From contig JAMYHX010000016.1 in NCBI GenBank assembly GCA_025529335.1, positions 124,001 through 188,000 of the forward strand: a stretch of DNA of 64,000 nt, written 5' to 3'. The DNA comes from Rhizopus sp. PT2906 (Eukaryota > Mucoromycota > Mucoromycetes > Mucorales > Rhizopodaceae). Every line of letters starts with the position of its first letter. Position 1 is the stretch's first letter. The notes under the pieces were generated by a model, which was given only the letters and a program-made list of their open reading frames with translations, made no database searches and was not told where the DNA came from. Position numbers and translations under genes: made by a program. This document shows positions 1 to 11,867 of the stretch, in pieces.

Positions 1-840
1 CCGCCATAAATATCCACAGCCGGCCAAAAACGACGACAAAAAGGTCTTTGGATAAACGTTCGCCGTAAATAGGTCATTTAAAAAGCCTATGGACTTGTAC
101 TTCACATCTTGTGCTTTGACACCGGCGTACTGTTCAACTGCTTCCACTATCTGCTTTCCGGTAATATCCTCCGGTCCGTTAAGAACATATTTGGCTTGAT
201 TGTGTGGGGTAGGGTCATCGAGAGCTAGAAGATGAGCTCCGACCTTGCCGACATCTTCTGGGTCGATGAGTGCCACAGGAGTATCAGCAGCCAGCATGAT
301 GTTTAAGGTCTCTTGGTTCCCGGTCTTTTGGTATTGCTTAATCCAATCTACGGCAGAAGTGATACAGGTGTTGGTAAAAAGGTTTGGTTGGAGAGAAGTC
401 CATTGTAAATTCTTGAACTCTGGCTGACTTAGCAGGTTTTCACTGGCCCAGTGCGAGCGACCATAGAATACAGGGCTGGTAGGACCTACATATTTCTCAA
501 CTGTCGAAACTTTCACTACATACTTGACTCCGGCTTGTAGCAAGGCATTGTAGAATGCAGATTCATCCAAAAATTGATGCGGCAAGTTGTGTGGTGCAAT
601 GTAAACTCTAACCACTTCTTGTTCCTTGAGCCAATCAGCGTCGATTGTAGTCCAGTCTTTCTCTTGCATCTCCACAAATGGTAACTCGGCAAGCTTCTGG
701 GAAGTAGGGCTATTCAAGGAGCGGGTTAAGCCGAGGATTCGATACTTGCTATTCTTGGATTCTAGCAACGTAGAAAGGTTACGCATGACGCTTTTGCCAG
801 TGCTACCGGTTGCGCCAACGACGAGGATAGTAGGAGCCAT
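1..840 (-). CDS. NmrA-like NAD(P)-binding protein, 3' part outside the window
   Basis: The reading frame starts at the ATG complementary to 838-840 and stays open for 280 codons to the window edge, so the C-terminus is missing. The N-terminus carries a Rossmann dinucleotide motif, VVGATGSTGKS, right after the start, typical of the atypical short-chain dehydrogenase / NmrA group. The middle has YxxK-like and PNLFT-type segments also seen in that group. Members are often NADP-sensing regulators or quinone/isoflavone-type reductases; the substrate cannot be read from the sequence. No intron is needed in the visible part. A TATATATA run at about 890-903 lies 50 bp upstream of the start and may be the core promoter. 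Family assignment is fairly secure; the specific role is unknown. Confidence 0.75.
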   Translation of the reverse strand, partial: MAPTILVVGATGSTGKSVMRNLSTLLESKNSKYRILGLTRSLNSPTSQKLAELPFVEMQEKDWTTIDADWLKEQEVVRVYIAPHNLPHQFLDESAFYNALLQAGVKYVVKVSTVEKYVGPTSPVFYGRSHWASENLLSQPEFKNLQWTSLQPNLFTNTCITSAVDWIKQYQKTGNQETLNIMLAADTPVALIDPEDVGKVGAHLLALDDPTPHNQAKYVLNGPEDITGKQIVEAVEQYAGVKAQDVKYKSIGFLNDLFTANVYPKTFLSSFLAGCGYLWR

Positions 841-1044
841 ATTGATAAGTTGAGTGTTGTTAATTTTTACTGATGTGGGTTAAATCGCTTTATATATATA
901 TATAATATTGTTTTGATTATAAATTCAATGTAGATTATTCAGCGTAAAATCAAAGTTGTCTTTAGTTCCGGGGATTAATCCAATCATATTGCTTCCATTG
1001 GCACAAAAGCCTATGATTGGCAGGATAAATACGGCATAATGTAT

Positions 1045-1660
1045 GCCGAATTTAAATCACCAAGAAAAACCCTATGCGAACCTCAGATATTCTAGTTTAA
1101 TTTCAATTTGCACTTCACGACAACAACAAATTGGCTCAATGGAATTAAGCTCAGGCGAATAAGGAGGAAAGAGAAACGCGCTCAAAAGCTACAACTTACA
1201 GTAAACTTTTCTACACTCTCTGATGTATGAATTGGAGCTTATCCATAATGATGTAGTGATCTTTGAATCCTACATACTTATTCGAAATATCCAGAGTACT
1301 TGCGATAAAGCCAAAAAATGATATGCCATAGTACTTTTTGTCTTTGCTGCCTAGGCCCGCCCATTTTTCTTTTCTTTGATGATCGTTATAGAATGAATAT
1401 TATGATTTACATAATAGGTAAAGACAGAGTCTGTGCATAGTCGAGTTTTTGCGTTCATCATCAGAGCATTTTTCAATAGAAACAGCGTCTTGCCATATAA
1501 AAAATATGTCTCATGTTTGCTTTTAGTGAATTTTCTTTGGTAAAACAGATTGCTGCTAAAATGTATCATAACTACGCATTTTGTCAACTGCAGCCTAATA
1601 GATTCATTTATGGAGACTCTTGTCAATTTAAAGGGTAAATTTCTTTGATGCATTCATATT
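1045..1660 (-). pseudogene. Degenerate DDE transposase relic (Tc1/mariner-IS630 superfamily)
   Basis: Read on the minus strand, broken frames carry the marks of a DDE_3-type transposase. Near 1245-1285 a segment reads HYIIMDKLQFIH, like the usual HYLVMDNAPIH around the second Asp. At about 1150-1180 there is FPPYSPELNSIE, the block with the catalytic Glu. Frameshifts and stops lie between these blocks, and the N-terminal half is only weakly visible up to 1650. No terminal inverted repeats were found by eye. This is an old, inactive copy filling the gap between the NmrA-like gene and EXO1. Confidence 0.6.
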
Positions 1661-1867
1661 TAGTTATGCTATGCAGTAACAGTAAAAAAAGACACAGGGA
1701 TTAGACTGTGTGCTGCATGTCAATTATGAGCATTCACTGCAGGATTTTTTTAGTTGGCATGGCAACCATGAATAATTTTTTATGAGACACTTGTGACTTG
1801 CCTTCATAAATGAAATTAGAAGAGAAAAAACGGTGAATTTAATACGTTCCTAACCAATTCTATTACT

Positions 1868-3704
1868 ATGGGCATCTCTGGACTATTACCACTATTAGGA
1901 CCTATAACAAAGCCAATACATATTCAAGAATATGCTGGTAAAATAGTGGCCATTGACGGGCACTGTTGGCTTCATAAAGGATCCTTTTCCTGCGCATTAG
2001 AATTAGCTTTAAATAAACCGACAACAAAGTAAGAGCTTGGGATGAATGTCATATGCCACACTCATACTAAATATATGCATGTATACAGATATATTTCATA
2101 TTTTATGAATCTTATCAATATGCTACGATTCTATAAAGTCATACCACTCGTCGTCTTTGATGGGCAACCTTTACCCATGAAGCAAGAGACGAACAATAAA
2201 CGTGCACAGTAAGCAAACAAAACAAAAAAGGCAGTTCATGTGTACTCATTTTTTGTAGGAAACGCAAAGAAGCATATAAGACAGGCCTAAAACTGATAAG
2301 CGATAATAAAATGAAAGAAGCTTTACCTTATTTTCAACAATCAACAAGTATCACACAAGACATGATTCAACAAGTGATTAAAGTAAACACGCTACTACGA
2401 AAGTACAATGTATGTATACTTACCTTTGTACTATAGAAATTGGATGAAGTTGGTGTACAACATATTGTGGCTCCCTATGAAGCTGATGCTCAACTTGCAT
2501 ATCTAATGAAGAAGAACTACGTACAAGCCGTAGTCACAGAAGACTCAGATCTGCTTGCCTTTGGTTGCTCAACCGTCATATTTAAACTAAACAGATATGG
2601 AGACTGTGAGCGTATTTTTTTTAACGATATACCACAAGTGATCAACATTAAGCCTTTCACAACGACTACACTGCGGCATATCTGTATGCTCTCAGGCTGT
2701 GATTATATACCTTCTCTCAAAGGGATCGGCTTAAAAACTGCAGAAGCACTCCTTAGAACCCATACCACAATTGAAAAGGTAAATATTATTGTTTTCTTGA
2801 CGTTAGTATTTTATATATACGGCGTTTATAAAAGGGGGAAACTTTCTCTTTGCTTTTCATTACTTTTTATTCACACTATTCTATTTAACAGGTAATGAGA
2901 GCTCTTAGATACAAATCTTCTGTTGAACAATATCAGCAAGACTTTGAACGTGCAGAGTATGCTTTTCTGTATCAATATGTTTATGATACGAATATGCGAG
3001 ACTGTGTACGTTTAAATGAGCTGCCTGAAAATGCCAATCAAGATCATCTTCCTCTACTTGGTACCCATCCTGAGCAAACCAAGCCTAAGGATATAACGAA
3101 TAATGAGTTTGCGAGCTTATTTTATGATAAGGAATCAAATAAGGAGAACATCCCTGTAAGCCAATTATATTACATAGACTGCATCAGTTGACATTTTGTT
3201 TATTATTGTTATTTTTTCTTGTAGCCATGGCTTAGATATGATGATAAGCGTGCGGCGAATGGCAACTCTTCTCCATCTGGTTCTGGTACTTCAAGTATTA
3301 CTGCTCTTTCCACAGTAAAATCAGATAAGCTTGCTACAAAATCCTCTATGGCCAAGTTCTCTCTATCAAGCAAATTTAAAGCACTTACCAAAGATAAGCC
3401 CTTAAAGAAAGTTATGGCCGTAAAGAAAGATGTCGTAAAGGATATCGTTGAATTAACTACGGATGGCAAAACATCTCTCAAACGCGCCTTTTCTTTCACT
3501 AGTCAAGGTGACAGTCAAGAAAATCAAGATGATTATCCTTCTTCTCTTCCTTCCTTGTCAGACTCTGTCTCAACCTTGTCATCTCAAGAAGAAAATGTTG
3601 AGCCTTTCATTCGACTGGACAAACACAAATCCATTGATACCACCATCAATCTTCATGTAAATAAGAAACGCGTCTTGGGCTCAAGCACAAATGTGCGCTC
3701 TTAG
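1868..3704 (+). CDS. EXO1: Exonuclease 1 (XPG/Rad2 family 5'-3' exonuclease)
   Basis: Six exons: 1868-2028, 2089-2208, 2259-2382, 2437-2778, 2892-3155 and 3225-3704, giving 496 aa. The N-terminal XPG domain begins MGISGLLP and has the metal-binding Asp30 (AIDGH) and FDGQPLP. The internal XPG-I domain has APYEADAQLAYL and TEDSDLLAFG, followed by the helix-hairpin-helix GCDYIPSLKGIG. This order and spacing fit EXO1 rather than FEN1 or RAD2. The third intron is placed at 2383-2436 because the joined protein then aligns without gaps to EXO1. The family resects DNA ends and acts in mismatch repair in the nucleus. The Ser/Thr/Lys-rich C-terminus is short compared with yeast or human EXO1 (about 700-850 aa), so some mismatch-repair partner sites may be reduced. 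Confidence 0.93.
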
Positions 3705-4262
3705 GATTCCTCCTATTTTCTTGTTCATTTTCAATATTTATGCGCATTGTATTTAAACACAAAAGTCTCATCATAAAGTAACATAATATAAACACATCAT
3801 AATCGAAGCTTTTTCTGTTGTAGATACACACAAGCTGTTGCGACAGTTAAAGTGGCTTACATGCATTTTCAGATCTATCGTGGGCTTTGCTATCGTCAGG
3901 AATCATTTGTTCTATATTTATGAGCCTTTGTACGATGTAGAAAGACTATTTGAGCACAATAATAGCATTGAACCTGAGATCATGAATGATTCTTTTTGGC
4001 TACTTAATGTCAATCCAATGCATGCATTTAGTCATATAAACTTATATACACCATTTTGTCTATACAATAAAAATACCAAAGGGTTGGCATTTACGTCACG
4101 TGTCTTGCCTTTTCCGGTTTTGTTCAATTGTTTGATTCATTTTTGTCTTCTTTTTTTTTTTTCTTTTTCTTTTTACTCAAAAGAAAGGGGACGAAAAGAG
4201 AGAAAAGAAAAGAAACAAAAGAAAGAAAGACACTATTGTAATGACATTGGAGAAAAATAAAG
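3705..4262 (+). other. Intergenic region between EXO1 and the PAK kinase gene
   Basis: No supported gene. An open frame at 3838-4260 begins with TTG, has no ATG start and no recognisable domain, so it is not called. The last 120 bp hold a long pyrimidine run (about 4138-4170) followed by a purine run (about 4180-4232) just before the kinase start, a composition common in fungal promoters. A TTACGTCACGTG stretch near 4090-4102 combines a CRE-like half site with an E-box core and could be a regulatory site. Confidence 0.4.
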
Positions 4263-6356
4263 ATGACTTCCCCTTCTTCTTCTCCAGCGACCGGCATTGT
4301 TTCTGCAAATATTAAACTATTCAATAGTAAATCAGAAAGTGAACCACCTCCAATCACTAAAAAACCACAACTGCCTTCATTACCACCCAAGCCTGCAAAT
4401 ATAAAAGTGTTATTAGAAAATGATATTAGTACTAATAATAATATAAATAATAATCAACTTATACCTCCTCCTCCTCCACCTCCACCTCCACCTCCACCAA
4501 GACCATCCGTAACTAAACTTCAAAAACACCAACAACAGAATACCAAAAAGCTATCCACGCCTCATTTTATTCCAGCACAAAAGAGTGGATCGTCCACATT
4601 AAAGAACATGTTTGGAAAAGTAGTCGAAAGTGTTAGCGGTAAAGAAATACACTACATGATAGAATGCATGTGTCTAATGGAGTCTTGATAGAACTATGGC
4701 CTGTACAAAGCAATAATACCAGTAGCACGTCAACATCTATGGCAAGTTCCAGTTCTATTCATACAAAAATATCATCTCCATACAACATGGTTCATGTGAC
4801 GCATGTAGGATATAACTCTCAAACTGGAGAATTTACAGGAATGCCAAGAGAATGGCAAATTCTATTACAACAGAGTGGTATCACGAAAAAGGAACAACAA
4901 CAGAATCCTCAGGTAAATTAGCTATGAAATAAAAAGAAAAAACAAACAAACAAACTGACTTTACAACCATAGGCCGTACTGGATGCACTGGATTTCTTTA
5001 AAGAATCCAACAAGGACTCTGTTTGGGAAAAATTCGATAATGTTCATCCACGTCACTATAACGCACCTCCGCCGTTACCGCAGCGCGCACGGCCCACTGG
5101 TGAATCAAAACCCATCGTGCCTTCTCGGCCACTCTCACAGCGTACACCCCCTCCTATACCAGCTCGACCGGAATTGAAAAAGCAACCGCCACCTAAACCT
5201 CCAGCATCATCGAAACCGAAAAACCTCATCACACCGCAAATACAACAACAAGAACATCAAGAACAACCAAATCAAGAGCAGCAACAACATGGCTCTGTCT
5301 ATATTGCATCTATGCCAGCGCCTTTAGATCCTGATCTGGATAACTTTGACCAATATAGAAAGCAGAGAAGAGAACAGCGACAACAAAAGGAAGCAGTAAA
5401 GGATGCTCAAGTGATTGCTGATCTTAGAGCGGTTTGTACCGAGGCCGATCCTACGAAATTGTACAGGAATATGATAAAGATTGGACAAGGTGCTACAGGT
5501 GGTGTGTATATAGCTCAATCAGTCGATACGAACATGTCTGTTGCCATCAAGCAGATGAATTTAGCACAACAACTAAGAAAGGAGGTCATTATTAATGAAA
5601 TACTCGTGATGAGAGAGGCTCAACACAAGAACATTGTCAACTATATTGACTCATTTTTGATCACGAATGAGTTATGGGTCGTCATGGAGTATATGGAAGG
5701 AGGCTCACTAACGGATATCGTGACAACGAGTATGATGACAGAGAGCCAGATAGCAACTGTATGTCGAGAGACATTGGAAGGTATACATCATCTGCATCAA
5801 TTAGGTATCATTCATCGTGATATCAAATCTGATAATGTCCTCTTGGGTTTGAACGGCCAAGTAAAACTAAGTAAGTGATGGGTAGCCATTGAATGTGCGT
5901 GTGATAAAAAGAAAAATAACAGTATGATTGTACATAGCTGATTTTGGTTTCTGTGCAAGGCTTAATGATTCTGAAACGAGAACAACAATGGTAGGCACAC
6001 CTTATTGGATGGCACCAGAAGTAGTGACCCGTAAAGAGTACGGACCAAAGATTGATATCTGGTCATTGGGCATAATGACGATTGAGATGATTGAAGGAGA
6101 ACCTCCTTATTTACACGAGAACCCATTAAGAGCACTCTATCTGATTGCCACGAACGGCACACCTTCGCTACAGCACCCAGATGAACTGTCTGATGCGCTT
6201 AAAGATTTCTTGAAACAATCCTTGACTGTCGACAGCAAGGGTAGACCTGATGCAAGCGCCCTGCTGAGTCATCCATTTCTTCAGCGTGGGGATCATGTTC
6301 GAACCTTGATTCCACTGATAAAAGCAAGTAGAGATTTAAAGAAAAAGAGCTCCTGA
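4263..6356 (+). CDS. p21-activated protein kinase (Ste20/PAK family)
   Basis: Four exons, 4263-4638, 4692-4912, 4973-5870 and 5938-6356, give 637 aa. A Pro-rich N-terminus with a run of 12 prolines (about residues 69-80) precedes a CRIB/PBD motif at about 150-185 (ISSPYNMVHVTH), which binds GTP-loaded Cdc42/Rac. A second Pro-rich linker contains PxxP repeats. The kinase domain spans about 365-625 with GQGATGGVY, the catalytic Lys in VAIKQM, HRDIKSDN, DFG and the PAK activation segment VGTPYWMAPE. There is no PH domain, so it is closer to Ste20/Pak1 than to Cla4. PAKs relay Cdc42 signals to actin, polarity and MAP-kinase pathways; the Cdc42 exchange factor CDC24 lies at the far end of this window. 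Confidence 0.93.
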
Positions 6357-6360
6357 GATA

Positions 6361-6384
6361 CACACACACACACACACACACACA
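6361..6384 (+). repeat. (CA)12 microsatellite in the 3' UTR region
   Basis: Twelve uninterrupted CA units start four bases after the stop codon of the PAK kinase gene. Such a tract is likely to vary in length between strains and sits in the shared 3' region of two convergent genes. Confidence 0.95.
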
Positions 6385-6489
6385 ATGGCTCGCAACTGTA
6401 CAAAAATACACATCTTTTATATTAATAAATTCACGCTGGTGTAATGTTTACAATTTTGGGGAGATGAAGTTGTCAATTGTATACATAGT

Positions 6490-8756
6490 TTATTGTTTTT
6501 CACTTAGTTCTTCTGCACTAGGTGTTTCTTGTCTTTTTGCATTCAAAAAGGCAGCACCTTCCTCTGCTTCAATTTCATGTAACTTCTTCAAGTTCGCTTC
6601 GGGTATTGGCGTCGATGGTATGTCTTGATAATGATTCTCGATGGAAGTAGTTAACTTGTCATTGATGCCTAATAGTAGCTCTACACAAAAAAGTGATATT
6701 AGATTAAAGAAGTATAATAATAAACGCGTACCTAATTGAGAAGGTTCTGATACATTTGGTATTCTTTGACACACTGCCACTTGAAGCTCTTTACATTTGG
6801 TTAACATATCCTCATCAACATCAGATTTTGCCATTTCTTCAAGTATCTCCAATGCTTCCTGTATTAAATTTGAGTCATCATCTACTTTTCCCTTCGTAAC
6901 AGCCTCTAGACGTTCTTGAAGGGTCAATCGAGCGGTTGCTTGTGTTGTTGAGACCAGGTTGTTTTTTGGTTCGTTTTCTGTTGTCACTGTTGCTTTTTTG
7001 GTCTGCTGAGCGTTTCTGGTGCAAATGGCCAACATGTCGTGGTGTATCTGTATCATCTCCTCATCGTTTGTCTATATCTTTTTTTGTCAATCACAAGTTC
7101 AATACAGGTTTTATGCGTGTTTTACCGATATGTTTATGTCAATAAAGGTAATATTGTGATTGAGACGGATGGAGACAGCGATGGCCATCATCCCTGCAAT
7201 ATCAATAAGTGGGTTTTTGGATAGATCTAATCGCGACAGTGATTTGTTTTCGGCCAAGCTTTCTGCAATTGCAATAACAGCTTCTGTTGTCAATCCTGTA
7301 TCAGAAAGACATAGATCCTTTAATGAACGGTTGACTAAAAGCGCTTGTTTGATAGAAGCAATCTAAAGGGATGAGTTAGGTTTGATAAAATCATAAAGAC
7401 AACGCAACTTACGCCATCCAAGCTTTGTGTGCAAATAGAAGGGTTATTTCCCAAGTCTAGTTTCTCTAAATGTTGATTGTATTTCTTTTTGGTGTTAATG
7501 CTTGATATTTTTAATCATCATTGTAAACTTACCAGAGCTTCACCGATAAGGTTACAGCCTTTCGCGTCTAATTTACATTGTCGTAGAGATAAGGTTCGTA
7601 GATTTTGATTTCTTTTTAGTGCTTGTGCGATATATTGAATCCCTGTGCCAATCTCGTTGCCATCCAATTCCAGGTGTTCTAATGATCCACCCGTGTTGTC
7701 ATAGTCTCTGAGCATCACCCCTATTGACAGTGCGCCTTGATGGTTCATTCTATTTTGATGTAATGTCAAGTGTTGTAGACGCGATTTTTTAACTCCTGAA
7801 GCAAGTATCTGTAACTGTGCAGTTGTTCGTATCATGCATCCATTCAAAATGAGTCGAGACATTGAGCTTGTGGTAATGGCAGCAAACAGATACTGAGTTG
7901 CCTTTTTGTCCAATGTATTCAAAGAGAGATCCAGTGTTGATAATTGTCGAGACTATAAATATGATATGTTTATAACAATACATCATTAAAGCATGTACTC
8001 ATGTACCTCTTTGGCATAAACAGAGATGTATTTGTAACCAATCGCTGTCAGTTTTGGGTTATTGGATAGATTAAGGTAGGTGATTTTATCATTTTCTAAT
8101 AAGCTGTGCATTAATATCTTGACAGCCTATGTTTATAGCATATGTAAAAAGTCAATATTTACTATTTATAATAATAATCTATCGTATAGACTCTTACATC
8201 GTCTTCTAATCCAGAGTTGCAAAGAATTAACTCTCTGATACCAAAGTCAATAGACATGATATCTGCTAAAGGTGACATGGATTGTTTGGTGATATGCTGA
8301 TTAGTCAAGTCAAGTCGTGACAAGGAAGTAGCTTGTGGTTGCATCTATTCATGTGTTAGCTTTTTCCTTGTATTTCTGATATCTTTATGGATACAAACAA
8401 TCTCTTACAATCAAGGTAGATACAAAAGAATCAATAGTCGGCTCTTGCTTATTCTTACAAATAAGCTCATAAAGTGACAGTAGCTGAAGGGATGTTTGAA
8501 CATTGACTGGTTCAATTACCACCTTTTCTAGTGTATCTTGTTCCTTTATTAAAATATATTCTGTCACCAGATCTGTCTTTACTGGAAATCGTACTCGACG
8601 AAGTTCCTTGGGTGAAAGTTCATTGATTATGTCGTTACTATTCTCCTGGTCTTTATTTCTAAAGTTGAATAGACTTGTGTCATTGTTTAATTTGGAAAAC
8701 CATGAGCCATTTTGATTATTTGTTGGCTTGCTAGCCTTCAAGATACTTTTCGACAT
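6490..8756 (-). CDS. Leucine-rich repeat protein, PPP1R37-like putative PP1 regulator
   Basis: Eight exons on the minus strand (8756-8409, 8344-8198, 8126-8007, 7952-7533, 7484-7413, 7362-7126, 7071-6732, 6680-6490) give about 624 aa. The N-terminal part has RRVRF followed by PVKTDLVTEY, which matches the position of the phosphatase-1 docking motif of animal PPP1R37 (KRVTFPSDEDIVS). RNI-type leucine-rich repeats follow (for example LSRLDLTNQH, LEHLELDGNEIG, LRTLSLRQCKL, LSRLDLSKNP), ending in a capping segment with LNHNITFIDIN. The C-terminus is helical and acidic. PPP1R37 binds and inhibits PP1 in animals; a similar role here is inferred. The start is the ATG at 8754-8756. The gene shares a 120-bp divergent promoter with VTA1. 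Confidence 0.82.
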
Positions 8757-8876
8757 GAGTCTCCCTTTTTTAAACAAGAAAAAAAGAAAGTAATCTGAGT
8801 TTAATTGGTGTCTTTATGAAATCAAGTGAGAACAAAAGGCTGATGATATCGCCTTTTTCGTGTAAATACTATAAAC

Positions 8877-9953
8877 ATGGAAATACCTCCTGAATTAAAA
8901 TACATCACACCTTATATTCAACGTGGTCAAGAACTACTATCAAGAGAGCCTGTTGTGGCTTATTATGGTAATGTATATACATTGTAGAGTTATTCATTTA
9001 ACATGTAGTTTAGCTCAGTATTATGCTGCAAAACTCGCCATTAGCAGAGGTCCTCGTACAAAAGAAACAAATGAATACTTGTCTCACCTGCTTGAGTCCC
9101 TAGAGACTGTAAATATTGATATAAAAGAAATACTCTATTGACCGTATTGTATGTAGCAAAAGAAAAGCTTAGGTGACAATGAAGCTGTTACAAACGACTT
9201 GGTTGGTTATGCTCATATTGAAAACTTTGCTTTAAAGATATTTTTAAATGCAGATAATGAAGACAGAGCAGGAAAGGCAAGCAAGTAAGTTGTGGATAGA
9301 AAATAAGGGTAAAAGCTTATTGATTCTCGTGATCAATAGAAAGACAGCAAAGACTTTCTTGGCTGCATCTGTCTTTTTAGAGCTTTTAAAGACATTTGGA
9401 GATATTGATTCTGAAGTAAGAATGAAGCGTATTATGTATTTATATAACCATCATATCCGTACAGGTTGAAGCAAAAATCAAATATGCAAAATGGAAGGCA
9501 ACCGATATCATGAAAGCCTTACGTGAAGGACGTCAACCCACAGCTGGTCCACCAATAGATGAGTCAGAACAACAAGAGCAAGTTCCTTCTATCTCAGAAT
9601 TTCCAAGTCCTCCATCAAATTTCACCGCACCTCTGCCATCCGCAAACAGTCAGCTACCTGATGTGCCCACTGCACCTGCTGCACCTGTTGTACCTGCCGT
9701 CACCGCTCCGCCCCCTGTACCAGCTGCTGCACCCGCACCTGCGCCTATTCCCTCTTCCTTACCAGTACAATCGCCTGTATCCACCATGACAGTAGCTGAG
9801 GTTTCAAGTGTGGATATTTCACACGCTCAAAAGTGTGCCAAATGGGCTATCAGTGCTCTAAACTTTGAAGACATAATCACGGCACGTCAAATGTTTTTGG
9901 ACGCATTGAATGCGATTGGGTTCAATGAGAAAAATGATTTTGGTAACAAATAA
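8877..9953 (+). CDS. VTA1: Vta1/LIP5 family activator of the Vps4 ATPase
   Basis: Five exons (8877-8967, 9014-9108, 9157-9284, 9340-9415, 9465-9953) give 292 aa. The N-terminal two-MIT Vta1 domain begins MEIPPELKYITPYIQRG and contains VVAYYAQYYAAKL and KTFLAASVFLELL, typical of the family. A Pro/Ala-rich linker (about residues 150-240) joins it to the C-terminal VSL dimerisation region with AQKCAKWAISALNFED. Vta1 binds Vps4 and stimulates removal of ESCRT-III from endosomes during multivesicular body sorting. Length is close to the human (307 aa) and yeast (330 aa) proteins. The linker runs without interruption, so no frame problem is seen. Confidence 0.93.
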
Positions 9954-9971
9954 AATCTCTGTTTTTATTAA

Positions 9972-11725
9972 TTATGTAGCTTTCGACAATACTGTTTTGC
10001 ATAAACTAGATACGTTCTCTGACCAAGCAGCCAATGCTTCATATTTATGCGCATCCGTAGTTCTCCTTTCAAGTTCAAGTCGACGATTCACTTGATCAAT
10101 TTTCCCTGATATTCTGTCGTCTAGAATAAGTCCTACGAGTAATTCTTCAACTTCATCTTCTGGTATATTTAATTGCTTTCCAGAAGAAAAAAAAATATAG
10201 GTGAGCATTCCACATGAATGCTTAATATTATGAGTTACCTTTGATATGAAGTTTATATCAATACGTGTATAGGGCTTGATCAGTTTAATGACTACTTGTG
10301 TTCGAATATTTCTCAAGACGTCATCAATATAAGCACGAATAAAAGGATCGCCCATGATTGCATTATGGTTTGCTAAAGGAAGGATGGTTCATAATGTATC
10401 TCTTTTTATAATCCTTTTCTTTTACCTTTTAAGATTTGTTCAAATTCAGCAATATCTTTTCTTTGAAAAGCACTGACCAGGTTTGTCATTGCTTCTATCT
10501 CTTTATCATTTTTATATCTAATCTATCATGTTAGTTTACATGAATATACTTTTAGATATCCATACGGTTTGGTCTCTTGAGAATCAAATGGATTGATCTG
10601 AGATTCTGTCAGCATGTTGGCTAATACAAGGTATTTCAACACTTGTATACGCTGTGGACTACCAGCTTCATCATAGTTTTTAAATGATTCAAAAAAATCC
10701 ATCTGAGCAGCATCCCATTGTTCTACAGACAATCTTAGATATATACACACACTACAAAATATATAAACTTACTTTCACTCATATGCATTTTACCACCACA
10801 TTCTCTAATGACACCCATGATACGAGGATGTGGTATAGCTGATTTAACAGATAAACATTGCTGATACAGTTCTTTTAGCTTTTTGTTATTCTTGGTTTCT
10901 GTACACATTTGGATTTCCAGCGCGAGTATTTCTAATAGATGCGTTCCTTTTCTTTGATCATCTGTTCCATCATCCTTTTGACATGCAACGTGTAACTGAT
11001 TCAATATCTTGCTCAATCTTCCATATTCTTTTCTATCCAACCATAGTTTTGCTAGTTTTAGGTTGATTTTGACCCATAATCTTTCATTTTTTGTTTCAAT
11101 CATTGAATCTAGGGTTGTTTCATATAATCTCTCCATAAATGATGTATTTTCTGTAGAAGATACATAATCTAATATGTTGTTGATACTCTTTTCGCTGTAA
11201 TTTCTTGACACGGCTGATTTGACATAAGTCAACAACTGACAATAGTATTTTAATGTCTATACAGAGAGAAGAGTTAATGTTATACAGCATTGTATAAATA
11301 ACACGTACATCATCTAATTTGTCAAGTTGAAATGATATCTTGATCATTTGCTTTAAAGCCTTAAACCCCCTAAATGTAACTATGAATGAATTTTTTATGC
11401 GCATTATTTTACTATTTTATGCTTTTACCAGTCGCCCTTTTCTTCTTCTGTATCAACTACGCTTTGGAACTCTGCAAGAGCTTCTTGAGGATCATCTTCC
11501 TTTTTAGCTAGATAATTATATAAGTCTCATATATGTCTTGTTTTATATATTACCTTTTGCATTATAATATTTGTTTTCTAAATCAACATCGGGTTCATCT
11601 TGGTCTTCATCGTCTTCATATTCAAAATCATAATCCTAACAAAAAGTCATTTTAATATATCAAACGCGTATATATTCATATCTTACTTCTTCGTCTTCAA
11701 GCATAAAGTCATCGTCGTCACTCAT
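9972..11725 (-). CDS. CSN2: COP9 signalosome subunit 2
   Basis: Nine exons on the minus strand (11725-11687, 11635-11554, 11507-11429, 11369-11309, 11256-10773, 10722-10566, 10517-10426, 10372-10239, 10175-9972) join to 443 aa, the same length as human CSN2. The protein starts with the acidic MSDDDDFMLEDEE typical of CSN2, continues with the helical repeat (GFKALKQMIK) and ends with a PCI domain (NIRTQVVIKLIKPYTRI, then LNIPEDEVEELL). CSN2 is the subunit that contacts the cullin-RBX module during deneddylation, in nucleus and cytoplasm. Its stop lies only 18 bp from that of the convergent VTA1 gene, and its start shares a 142-bp promoter with KOG1. Confidence 0.95.
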
Positions 11726-11867
11726 TTTTATAATGAAACGAAAAAAAGAAAGAAAGAAAGAGAGAGAGAAAAAGTTAAACTCACGTCACTTCTTTTTTTT
11801 TTTGTTATTTACCTTATTAAGACACCACTTGTTTGACCTTTTCATTCTCTCTTTATTTTTGTAATAA

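Noticed and set aside
2404..2436. 27-nt intron in EXO1
   Set aside because: Using the donor at 2383 gives a normal 54-nt intron and a protein that aligns without extra residues, so the ultra-short intron is not required.
3838..4260. Open frame of 140 codons before the PAK gene
   Set aside because: Starts with TTG, has no ATG near its beginning, ends in a purine-rich low-complexity run, and lies in a promoter region.
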